21,001 bases of DNA from a virus, in the IMG/VR virus record IMGVR_UViG_3300048556_000382, positions 1 to 21,001 of that record. One strand, 5' to 3'. The first letter of the stretch is position 1, and each line of letters opens with the position of its first letter. Shown here one piece after another: positions 12,864-20,427 of this stretch. Under the pieces are notes generated by a model. That model was not told the origin of the DNA. It saw nothing but the letters and a program-made list of their open reading frames with translations, and searched no databases. A program made the position numbers and the translations under genes.

Positions 12864-13687
12864 TGAAACTACATTATGTAATACCATTACTTCTATCGCT
12901 TGGTGGGTGTGCAATGATGCCGTCATTGGATGTGTTGAATGATTTGGACGAGTCACCAACCATTCAAGAAAGTCCTATTGATGCTAGATTGAAAGATGTT
13001 CCACCAATTGATGGAAAGAAGATAACAATCGCAGTGTATCAATTTATGGACAAGACGGGGCAACGAAAGCCTGGCGATAACATTGCAAACCTTAGTTCTG
13101 CAGTTACACAAGGTTCAGAGGTTTGGGTGATTAAGGCATTGCAAGATGTCGGCAATTCAAAATGGTTTGAGGTTGTCGAGAGAGTTGGAATGGACAATCT
13201 TATCAAAGAAAGACAATTGATAAGAAATACTAGAGAAATATATGAAAAAGACAGGGAAGCCGGCCCAACAGCATTAAAACCTATGATTTTTGCTGGATTG
13301 TTATTAGAAGGCGGGGTTGTAGGATATGACAGTAATACTGCAGTTGGTGGTATCGGCGGCCGTTATCTTGGAGTTGGCGCTCAAACAGAATATAGAATAG
13401 ATACAGTAACTGTAGTTATGAGATTAGTTAGCGTTAATACAGGTAAAGTTTTGATGAGTATTGCTACGGAAAAATCTATCGCAAGCTATAGATCAGGGGC
13501 GGATGTTTTTAAATTTCTAGATCTAGGAACTAAACTTGTAGAAACAGAGGCAGGATTTTCAGTAAACGAACCTGTGAATTATGCAGTTCGTGCAGCTATC
13601 GAACAGGGAATTATAGAACTTGTCTATGAAGGTGTTGATAAAGGATTATGGAAATTTAAAACTACTAAAGGAAAGGAAAACAAATAA
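12863..13687 (+). CDS. csgG: Curli secretion channel CsgG (outer-membrane lipoprotein)
   Basis: CsgG forms a nonameric outer-membrane pore that exports curlin subunits. The lipobox LSLGGC places the lipidated cysteine at C16. Conserved stretches run in order: IAVYQFMDKTGQRKP (residues 56-70), KWFEVVERVGMDNLIKERQ, a GYDSNTAVGGIGGRYLGVGA barrel hairpin (about 152-171), VVMRLVSVNTGKVL, SVNEPVNYAVRAAIEQGI and the ending GLWKFK. Length 274 matches E. coli (277). In the constriction loop the Asn is kept (N76), but the Phe is Leu (L77) and the Tyr is missing. The gene is translationally coupled to csgF upstream and to the curlin gene downstream by TAATG junctions. The identification is very secure. 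Confidence 0.96.
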   Translation: MKLHYVIPLLLSLGGCAMMPSLDVLNDLDESPTIQESPIDARLKDVPPIDGKKITIAVYQFMDKTGQRKPGDNIANLSSAVTQGSEVWVIKALQDVGNSKWFEVVERVGMDNLIKERQLIRNTREIYEKDREAGPTALKPMIFAGLLLEGGVVGYDSNTAVGGIGGRYLGVGAQTEYRIDTVTVVMRLVSVNTGKVLMSIATEKSIASYRSGADVFKFLDLGTKLVETEAGFSVNEPVNYAVRAAIEQGIIELVYEGVDKGLWKFKTTKGKENK

Positions 13688-14403
13688 TGTTGAAATATTT
13701 AATTTCAATGCTATTGGTTCTGACATTTATTGGAGCTCCATCATTCGCAAATGATATTTATATTACTCAGAGTGGTGATAATCTAGACTTAGATATAACA
13801 CAGGATGGACAAGACAACGAATTTGGTGATAGCACTACTGATGCAAGTCTTACAGGAGATTTGATGACCTTCAGTATCACTCAAACAGGAAACTTTAATA
13901 AAATTGATATTGAAATCGATGGCAACAATTATACTGGTACTTGGGCTTTTACTGGAGACAGTAATATTGTGGATTTTACCTGTGATGCTACATCTGGTGT
14001 AAATTGTGAAACTGTAACTGCGAATATCACAACAAATGGTGATGACAATGAATTTGAAATCTATATTGGCGAAACTTCAGATTCGGAAGATCTAATTGCA
14101 AACTTCACCATTACTGGTGACAATTCTCAATTTATCAATAATATAGATGGTACTGATGCGAATGTGACAGTCGTTTCTAATAACTCTTCAAGCTTGGCAA
14201 CAACTTCTGTCAACTCAGATGAAGGTAATGTTATTACATTAGATTTAGATGGAAATGGAGATGTAAATGGACATACAATCACATTAAATATCACTGGAGG
14301 CGGTAGTACATATAACGTCACGCAAAGCGGAATATATGATAACATGGTGGATGCAACATTTAATGGTGATTCACATGATGTCGATATTACGCAATCTGAC
14401 TAG
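13687..14403 (+). CDS. Curlin-like amyloid subunit 1 (238 aa)
   Basis: Predicted substrate of the adjacent CsgG. A signal peptide (residues 1-21, cut after SFA) precedes a chain of about 10 short strand-turn repeats rich in Asp, Asn, Gly, Ser, Thr and Gln. The first repeat, ITQSGDNLDLDITQDGQDN (residues 26-44), has the curlin spacing Q-x-G-x-N and Q-to-Q 11 residues apart (Q28, Q39). The last repeats (YNVTQSGIYDN, VDITQSD) return to it. The central repeats lose the Gln ladder but keep the GDxN turns, as in diverged curlins. One Cys pair sits in the middle (FTCDATSGVNCET). The protein is very acidic. I cannot say whether it is a CsgA or CsgB equivalent. The 3' end overlaps the FecR gene. Confidence 0.85.
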   Translation: MLKYLISMLLVLTFIGAPSFANDIYITQSGDNLDLDITQDGQDNEFGDSTTDASLTGDLMTFSITQTGNFNKIDIEIDGNNYTGTWAFTGDSNIVDFTCDATSGVNCETVTANITTNGDDNEFEIYIGETSDSEDLIANFTITGDNSQFINNIDGTDANVTVVSNNSSSLATTSVNSDEGNVITLDLDGNGDVNGHTITLNITGGGSTYNVTQSGIYDNMVDATFNGDSHDVDITQSD

Positions 14404-15502
14404 TTTAGTATTATTATTCCCAACTATTGCATTTGGGTCAGCTGGAGAAATTGGTTCTTTTACTGGTAGTGGAGTTTTAGAAAGAGATAATCGAGTTATC
14501 GATGGTGGTTCTGGTGTTGGTGTTCAGTCTATGGACACAGCAGTTACTGCAAAAGGTAGAATGAGAATTGATTTTATAGACGATACTAGAGTTGATATAA
14601 CTGAACATGCAAGACTTCTTATCGATGATTTTGTATACGATCCAAATACTGGTAGAGGTAGTTTAGGGCTGAAAGCAACGCTGGGTACAGTAAGATATGC
14701 TAGTGGTCAAATTGCAAAAAATAGTAGACAGAGAGTAAATATTCGCACCCCAAGCGCAAAGATTAATGTAAGAGGTACAGATTTTATTATGGTTGTAGAT
14801 GAAATTGGTGGTACAATGATTACTCTACTTCCTAGCTGTGATATTTCTGGTAGTTGTGTGACTGGAGAAATTATGGTAGAGAATGATAACGGATTTGTCA
14901 TAATGAATCAAGCATTTCAATCTACAATTGTCAAACAATCTTGGACTCCCCCACTCAAACCACTACTATTAGGGCTTGAAGAGGGAGATATAACAAATCT
15001 TCTAATACTTAGAAAAAAATCCCCCTATCTAGAAGAAGAGGAAGAAATTGTTAAGAAAACAAGAAAGATGTATGAATTTCTTGATATTGACTTCTTAGAA
15101 TTTGATGGATTGGATGAAGATGCACTTGTAGATGATATAAAAAACATTTGGGCAACTGAACTAAATAATACGGATTTATATCTCCAAGAATTACTTCATG
15201 ATATGTTAGACCAACTAAACATTGCCCTTGCAGAACTTTTCAGAGATGAACTGGAAAAACAAAATGAAGAGTTTTTTGCAGAAAGAACTCTTGGTTATGA
15301 TAGTAAAACTAGAATAACTTTAGAAAATCAAGATCCCAATTGGAGAGTCCAGAGAGAAGATACTTCTATAACCCATTACTTAGATTTAAAATTAAATCAA
15401 TCGTATGGATATACTATTAATATGGAGCAACAAGATGACACGATTTATGACTATCGCCTTGGTGTTGGTAACAACACTATTAATATCATCCAAGTCCAGT
15501 AG
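14375..15502 (+). CDS. FecR-domain exported protein with curlin-like C-terminus (375 aa)
   Basis: I chose ATG 14375 (the next codon is also ATG) because it gives a signal peptide ending in AFGS and has GGTGA upstream; an in-frame ATG at 14336 is less likely. Residues 35-145 form a FecR domain: TAVTAKGRMRIDFIDDTRVD, then HARLLIDDFVYDP, and the hallmark TPSAKINVRGTDF at residues 125-137. A Glu/Asp-rich helical region follows (about 220-310). The last residues (YTINMEQQD, then VGNNTINIIQVQ) look like curlin strands. FecR domains usually sense or transmit periplasmic states, and FecR genes often neighbour CHASE2 cyclases. The gene overlaps curlin 1 by 29 bases and curlin 2 by 68 bases. It lacks an N-terminal anti-sigma domain. 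Confidence 0.82.
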   Translation: MMSILRNLTSLVLLFPTIAFGSAGEIGSFTGSGVLERDNRVIDGGSGVGVQSMDTAVTAKGRMRIDFIDDTRVDITEHARLLIDDFVYDPNTGRGSLGLKATLGTVRYASGQIAKNSRQRVNIRTPSAKINVRGTDFIMVVDEIGGTMITLLPSCDISGSCVTGEIMVENDNGFVIMNQAFQSTIVKQSWTPPLKPLLLGLEEGDITNLLILRKKSPYLEEEEEIVKKTRKMYEFLDIDFLEFDGLDEDALVDDIKNIWATELNNTDLYLQELLHDMLDQLNIALAELFRDELEKQNEEFFAERTLGYDSKTRITLENQDPNWRVQREDTSITHYLDLKLNQSYGYTINMEQQDDTIYDYRLGVGNNTINIIQVQ

Positions 15503-16115
15503 TAATGAAATTTATATCAGCCAAGTTGGTGATGATCTTACTTTGGAAGTGCAACAGCGTAGTGAAGACAACTATATTAGTTTTAATAGCACCGGCGACT
15601 CTAATGATATTACTATTCGTCAAGGTATGCACGATGACGGCACTATTGACTTAGATGAAATTGGTGACCACGAAGCATACTGGACTGTGACTGGTGATAA
15701 TAACAATGTTGAAAGTTATCAAACTGATACAAACAGAGGCGGTGGTGGTGGCGATCATCATCATTTGGCAAACATTGTAAATGGTGATAGTAATAATGTA
15801 TCACATACTCAAATGGGTAAAGCAGGCCATACAGGATTTATTGAAATACAAGGCGATAGCAACAACGTGCTGTTATTGCAAAGAGGAAACGGTGGACAAA
15901 AACGTGCAGATATAGTTTTAACTGGTGATGGGCATAGTATTGACAGTGACCAAAGAGGAACTGGCAGCGCCAATTTAGAACTAGATTTAACAAACAATGG
16001 AGGCGCATATAGTGTAACTACTAATCAGAATACAAGTACAACACATAGGAGTTATAGTTTAACTGGCTCGTGTGTAGCCTCTAACGGTTGTACAGTAACA
16101 GTTACACAGAATTGA
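15435..16115 (+). CDS. Curlin-like amyloid subunit 2 (226 aa)
   Basis: The ATG at 15435 has GGAG (15424-15427) 7 bases upstream and gives a signal peptide (MTRFMTIALVLVTTLLISS), so the longer frame from 15405 is not needed. The mature chain repeats strand-turn units: IYISQVGDDLTLEVQQ, FNSTGDSNDITIRQG, WTVTGDNNNVESYQT, IVNGDSNNVSHTQMG, IEIQGDSNNVLLLQRG, LTGDGHSIDSDQRG. The GDSNNV-x4-Q pattern is closer to curlin consensus than that of subunit 1. A GGGGGDHHH linker interrupts the array (about residues 103-112). Two cysteines near the C-terminus (SCVASNGC) may form a disulphide cap. It lies between the FecR and cyclase genes, within what is usually a FecR/cyclase pair. Confidence 0.85.
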   Translation: MTRFMTIALVLVTTLLISSKSSSNEIYISQVGDDLTLEVQQRSEDNYISFNSTGDSNDITIRQGMHDDGTIDLDEIGDHEAYWTVTGDNNNVESYQTDTNRGGGGGDHHHLANIVNGDSNNVSHTQMGKAGHTGFIEIQGDSNNVLLLQRGNGGQKRADIVLTGDGHSIDSDQRGTGSANLELDLTNNGGAYSVTTNQNTSTTHRSYSLTGSCVASNGCTVTVTQN

Positions 16116-16127
16116 GGATAGCTTGCC

Positions 16128-18170
16128 ATGAAAAAAGTTTTACTTTCGCCTATATGGAGTGTTTTATTACTTATATGTCTGACATGGATATACACAATAA
16201 ATCCATCTCTAATAGAAAGTATTAGATTAAGATACTTTGACACGCTTATTATAAATCAACCAGTTCAAGACAATAATATTTACGCAATAAATATAGATGA
16301 GGATACCATAAATAAGTATGGTCAATGGCCATTTCCAAGAGAAAACTATTCTGATATAATTGTAGATTTATATGACAGGGGTGCTGGTTTAGTTGTTTGG
16401 AATGTGTTGATGAGTGAAGAAGATAGATTTGGTGGAGATGCAGATTTATCTATGACATTGACTCAAGTGCCAGTTATTTTGACCATGATAGGAACTGAGG
16501 AAAATAAAAATGAACCGTATAACCCTGGCGCTGGAATTATCAATAGTGACTATATGCATCTTATCCCAAGTATATCTGGGATCACAACTAATATTAATGT
16601 CCTCGAAACTAACGCTGTTGGCACAGGAATCGCAGACACATATCCAGAGATAGATGGTGTTACAAGAAGAGCTCCCCTAGTATTCGAAAGTAATGGTATT
16701 CTGTATCCAAATGTGACTATGGAAGTTATGAGAGTTATTGCTGGAGATCCATCATTTCAAATCAAACTATCTCCACTAGGGGTCGATAAACTTAGAATAC
16801 CACAGTTTGGAATTATTCAGACAAATGCACTTGGAGAAATCTGGATAGATTGGTCGCAAGGATATAAAACCGCAAGTGCGGTAGATCTACCAGAAAATTT
16901 AAACGGCGCAGTAGTATTTGTGGGTGTTACTGCTGGGGGAATTACACAACCAATTTCAACTGCGAAAGGTGGAGTCTGGCCCCATGAGATGCAAGCTGCA
17001 ATGTTGGGAACCACATTCAATGATTCTAATATATCAAGACATCCAGACGCTAAAGCTTGGGGGGAACTTGCTGCACTAGTTGTTGCCGGTGTTCTATTGA
17101 TCGCGCTGTCAAGATGGACTTATCTTGGATTAGGTTTCTTCTTATTAACATTGACAGGGTTTGTGGGTGGTTCAGTCTACGGATTCGCACAGTACGGCCT
17201 CCTAATAGATGGCCTAACTATCTCTTTCTTATTACTTCTTTTAGGAACTTTTAGGTACTCAGTTAAGTTTATTAGTGAGTTTTTAGAGAAACAGGCAATT
17301 AAAAAGCAATTTGCTGGCTATGCTTCTCCAACAGTTGTTCGTATGTTGCAAGAAAATCCATCACTCATCAAAGACGGCATGAAGAAAGAGATCAGTATAT
17401 GTTTCTCAGATTTACGCGGATTTACTCCATTAGGAGAATCCTTTGGTGACGATGTAAAGGGTTTGACAAAGATTATGAATGGCTATATGGATGCCATAAC
17501 ACAACCTATACTTGATGCTGATGGTATGGTAATCAAATATATTGGTGATGCGTCGATGCATGTACATAACGCTCCTATAGACGACCCTAACCATCCACAC
17601 ACTGCAGTTCAATGTGCATTGGATATGCTGAAGGCCGTAGAGAAATTTAATGATAAAATTACTGCAGAGGGGAGGCCTCCAGTTGGCATGGGGGCAGGTA
17701 TTAATACTGGATTGGGATATCTTGGAGAGATGGGAAGTACTCAGAGACATTCTTATGATGTTCTTGGAGACAGTGTATCAACTGCAGCAAGAATAGAAAG
17801 TAAATGTAAAGAATATGGAATGGTCTTACTGATTGGGGAGGCAACCTATGAGAAGACTAAAGATGATTTCTTTTATCTGAAACTAGATGATCTAGCAGTA
17901 AAAGGTAAATCCATAGGGATTAGTATATACACTGTTTTAGATGATGTCAAGAGCAATTGGGATAAATTTTTAAAAATTCATAGAAATATGTTGAAGTTTT
18001 ATAGAAACAAACAGTTTGACAAAGCTATAGAATTGTGTAACATATTGACAGGAGAATTTGATAAAAAGATGGATGGATATTATGAAATGTGGATTGAACG
18101 ATGTGAGTATATGAAAACGCAAGACCTACCAGAAGATTGGAATGGCGTCTTCATTGCTACTACCAAGTGA
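16128..18170 (+). CDS. CHASE2-domain class III adenylate cyclase (680 aa)
   Basis: Membrane receptor predicted to make cAMP in response to a periplasmic signal. Order: one N-terminal membrane helix (about 7-23) and a periplasmic CHASE2 domain (about 30-305; IRLRYFDTLI, INIDEDTINKYGQWPFPREN). Three membrane helices follow (about 311-375), then a linker (FAGYASPTVVRMLQENP) and the cyclase domain (about 418-585). Metal aspartates are D428 (FSDLRGFT) and D474 (YIGDAS). The adenine-selecting pair K470 and D544 is present, and so is R555. S551 stands where most family members have Asn (GDSVSTAAR rather than GDxVNxAxR). A short helical tail follows. It is the last gene of the late operon, 12 bases after curlin 2, and ends one base from the convergent tail gene's stop. 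Confidence 0.93.
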   Translation: MKKVLLSPIWSVLLLICLTWIYTINPSLIESIRLRYFDTLIINQPVQDNNIYAINIDEDTINKYGQWPFPRENYSDIIVDLYDRGAGLVVWNVLMSEEDRFGGDADLSMTLTQVPVILTMIGTEENKNEPYNPGAGIINSDYMHLIPSISGITTNINVLETNAVGTGIADTYPEIDGVTRRAPLVFESNGILYPNVTMEVMRVIAGDPSFQIKLSPLGVDKLRIPQFGIIQTNALGEIWIDWSQGYKTASAVDLPENLNGAVVFVGVTAGGITQPISTAKGGVWPHEMQAAMLGTTFNDSNISRHPDAKAWGELAALVVAGVLLIALSRWTYLGLGFFLLTLTGFVGGSVYGFAQYGLLIDGLTISFLLLLLGTFRYSVKFISEFLEKQAIKKQFAGYASPTVVRMLQENPSLIKDGMKKEISICFSDLRGFTPLGESFGDDVKGLTKIMNGYMDAITQPILDADGMVIKYIGDASMHVHNAPIDDPNHPHTAVQCALDMLKAVEKFNDKITAEGRPPVGMGAGINTGLGYLGEMGSTQRHSYDVLGDSVSTAARIESKCKEYGMVLLIGEATYEKTKDDFFYLKLDDLAVKGKSIGISIYTVLDDVKSNWDKFLKIHRNMLKFYRNKQFDKAIELCNILTGEFDKKMDGYYEMWIERCEYMKTQDLPEDWNGVFIATTK

Positions 18171-18171
18171 A

Positions 18172-20418
18172 TTAACCATATCCTTTATATAAATACAGTG
18201 CTCCATTTTCTGTTGTGCCTGCATTACTAAATGGTTCTCCGACTACTACATATTCTCCGTTTCCAGAAATTGATATATCATATGCAAAATCGTCTTCTTG
18301 GCTGGTATCTGATGGTTCTAGGAATTTTACTAAAGACCAATTGCTCCCATCGTATCTATATACATATGCATTTCCAAAGGCGGCAAGATAACTGGCATTA
18401 TAGGTTAGTGCAGAAGTTACTAAAGTCTTTCCAGTATCATTCAAAGATACTGCTCTTCCGTGATATCTATGATTACTAAATCTGGCACCAGAGGACATCT
18501 GGCCCGGCCAACCTATTGTATCCGTAGTGGTTAACAATCTACCTGATGGTAGTGTAGTCAAGTCAAAAATTCTAACAACACCATTGGAAAGTTTATAGTT
18601 TCCAACTGCCATTGTAAGTCCATCTCCAGAAATAGATACATCATGGCCAGTATTGTCTCCACCTTCGAAATATTTTATATAAGTGTCATTATTTGGCCAA
18701 GAGGAAGAGGAATCATCTCTGGTTAACAGCCACGCTCTACCAGTTGGATCATTATATCTAGGTTGGCCGATGACACAGCGAGTTCCATCGGTATTTAACT
18801 CCAACGCGCCTTCTGCATAAAGTCCTCCACCCAAATACGAATTTGTTCGTGTATTTCTTGATGGTGCAAGTGACTGAAAAAATGTAAAGTTTGAAGATTT
18901 ATCAGGTCTACTAAAGAAGTTTATTTGTCCTTTGTTGTTATTATAATTAGGTGCTGCAATTGCTAGTGTGAGTCCATCTCCAGAAATTGCAACAGAGAAC
19001 CCAAAATCATCTCCATATGATGCAGTTCCATCCACATATTGCAATTCACTCCAAGTAGTACCAGAACGTGTATATACATAAAATCGTCCATAATTTAAGC
19101 CTGGCATTCCGAATACTACAGTTTCGCCGGCATCATCAATATCGATATCACAACCCCAACTATATTGCGATTGAAACCCCATAACGGTAAATTGCTCTCC
19201 CCAACCATTTGCATTAACTAAGTCTGAATTATGCCAAACTTGCACATGGCCATCAGTATACGGGTCTTCGCCACTACTAGCAACTGTATATTCTCCATTT
19301 AAATTTGTTACAACTCGTTTTCCCATCCGTCTTCTAAATTGAGTTCCAGCCGGCCAAGAACCTGTACTGTATTTTCTGTAGCCGTGTGCCTGACTCGTTG
19401 TCCAGTTTGGGGATGTGTCGAATATTATACTAAATGTGCTAGAAGAAGTTTCTTGATTTTCTCCGTTTGTTGCAATGAATGCAATCGTGACAGGATTTCC
19501 ATCTGCTGGGTCTGTAGATGGTGTTATCGTAAATACATTATTAACATTAGTGATTGTAGTTCCGCCCAAAGATCCTGATGTGACTTGATGACTCCATTGC
19601 AATGGAATTCCATCTGGATCAGAACTTGAAAGAGTGATTGATAAAGGGGTTCCATCATTTGCAAGTTCATATGTTGCTGCATTTCCAGTAACTGCTGTGA
19701 TTGAATTGCTTATCAATGCAATATTATACCAACCAGTTCCATTAAACAAATATAGTTTATTGTTCTCTGCAACATATGCTTGTGTTCCAGTATTTACTCC
19801 AGATGTGGGTAATTGTGATAATAGATTATATGCGCCCATTGCTGGAGCTGAAGCTTGTTCTTGTGTCTCAATAGAATTATCAGAACTATCTAGAAACTGA
19901 ATTGTGTTTCCAGCACCTCTTTTCATTTTGATAGGATTTCCTGTTCCATCATCAATAGTTACTTCTTTTGCTTTGATAGTTCTTGGATTTCCAGAAGTAT
20001 CTCTAATATCAATACCAGTACCATCATCGGATATTTTACTGTCTCCGATAACAGCAGTATTTCCGCTCAGATGCAAATCTTTGAATCTATTTGTAGATGA
20101 ACCTAGATCGTGTACGACATTTTGATCTGGTATCAAATCTCCAGTGATTGTGGAAAGAGTTGTGACTGTAATTGAAGCAGGGTTTAGGACTTGTTTGATT
20201 GCTCCTGCAAGTCTTGCGACATCATCAGCTGATGCAGAACCAATCAACGCATTTGCTCTTGCATTGATTGCATCTTCTAAAGATTTGTCTTCTCCAAGAT
20301 TTAAAGCCTTTACTGCTCTTGCAAGAGAAACTAATTCATTTACATTTGCGCTTGGAATACCATTCACAATTTTAGTTTTGAGTGCTGCGATTGATGTGGA
20401 TAAATCACTATCTGCCAT
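18172..20418 (-). CDS. Beta-propeller (FG-GAP-like) tail-fibre protein (748 aa)
   Basis: Minus-strand fibre, probably involved in host contact. The N-terminal 80 residues are helical (MADSDLSTSIAALKTKIVNG, residues 1-20). A tail region with GDLIPDQNVVHDLGSSTNRF follows, a pattern common in fibres that carry trimming repeats. The shared module NKLYLFNGTGWYNIA lies near residue 225, followed by a cadherin-like domain (SSDPDGIPLQWS). From about 375 to the end there are roughly seven blade repeats of the type DDFGFSVAISGDGLTLAIAAP and GALYLYKG, like FG-GAP/integrin-type propellers. The start is supported by AAGGAAG 5 bases upstream. Such propellers often bind surface proteins or sugars. No close late box is seen before it, so it is probably cotranscribed with the gene at 20428. 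Confidence 0.8.
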   Translation of the reverse strand: MADSDLSTSIAALKTKIVNGIPSANVNELVSLARAVKALNLGEDKSLEDAINARANALIGSASADDVARLAGAIKQVLNPASITVTTLSTITGDLIPDQNVVHDLGSSTNRFKDLHLSGNTAVIGDSKISDDGTGIDIRDTSGNPRTIKAKEVTIDDGTGNPIKMKRGAGNTIQFLDSSDNSIETQEQASAPAMGAYNLLSQLPTSGVNTGTQAYVAENNKLYLFNGTGWYNIALISNSITAVTGNAATYELANDGTPLSITLSSSDPDGIPLQWSHQVTSGSLGGTTITNVNNVFTITPSTDPADGNPVTIAFIATNGENQETSSSTFSIIFDTSPNWTTSQAHGYRKYSTGSWPAGTQFRRRMGKRVVTNLNGEYTVASSGEDPYTDGHVQVWHNSDLVNANGWGEQFTVMGFQSQYSWGCDIDIDDAGETVVFGMPGLNYGRFYVYTRSGTTWSELQYVDGTASYGDDFGFSVAISGDGLTLAIAAPNYNNNKGQINFFSRPDKSSNFTFFQSLAPSRNTRTNSYLGGGLYAEGALELNTDGTRCVIGQPRYNDPTGRAWLLTRDDSSSSWPNNDTYIKYFEGGDNTGHDVSISGDGLTMAVGNYKLSNGVVRIFDLTTLPSGRLLTTTDTIGWPGQMSSGARFSNHRYHGRAVSLNDTGKTLVTSALTYNASYLAAFGNAYVYRYDGSNWSLVKFLEPSDTSQEDDFAYDISISGNGEYVVVGEPFSNAGTTENGALYLYKGYG

Positions 20419-20427
20419 TGTACTTCC

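Noticed and set aside
13755-13762. TATAAATA on the minus strand in curlin gene 1
   Set aside because: It points against the operon and arises from codons for DIYIT; no minus-strand gene follows.
18188-18195. TATAAATA on the plus strand at the end of the propeller fibre gene
   Set aside because: It would drive antisense RNA into a minus-strand gene with no plus-strand gene downstream, and the bases are explained by the protein ending LYLYKG.
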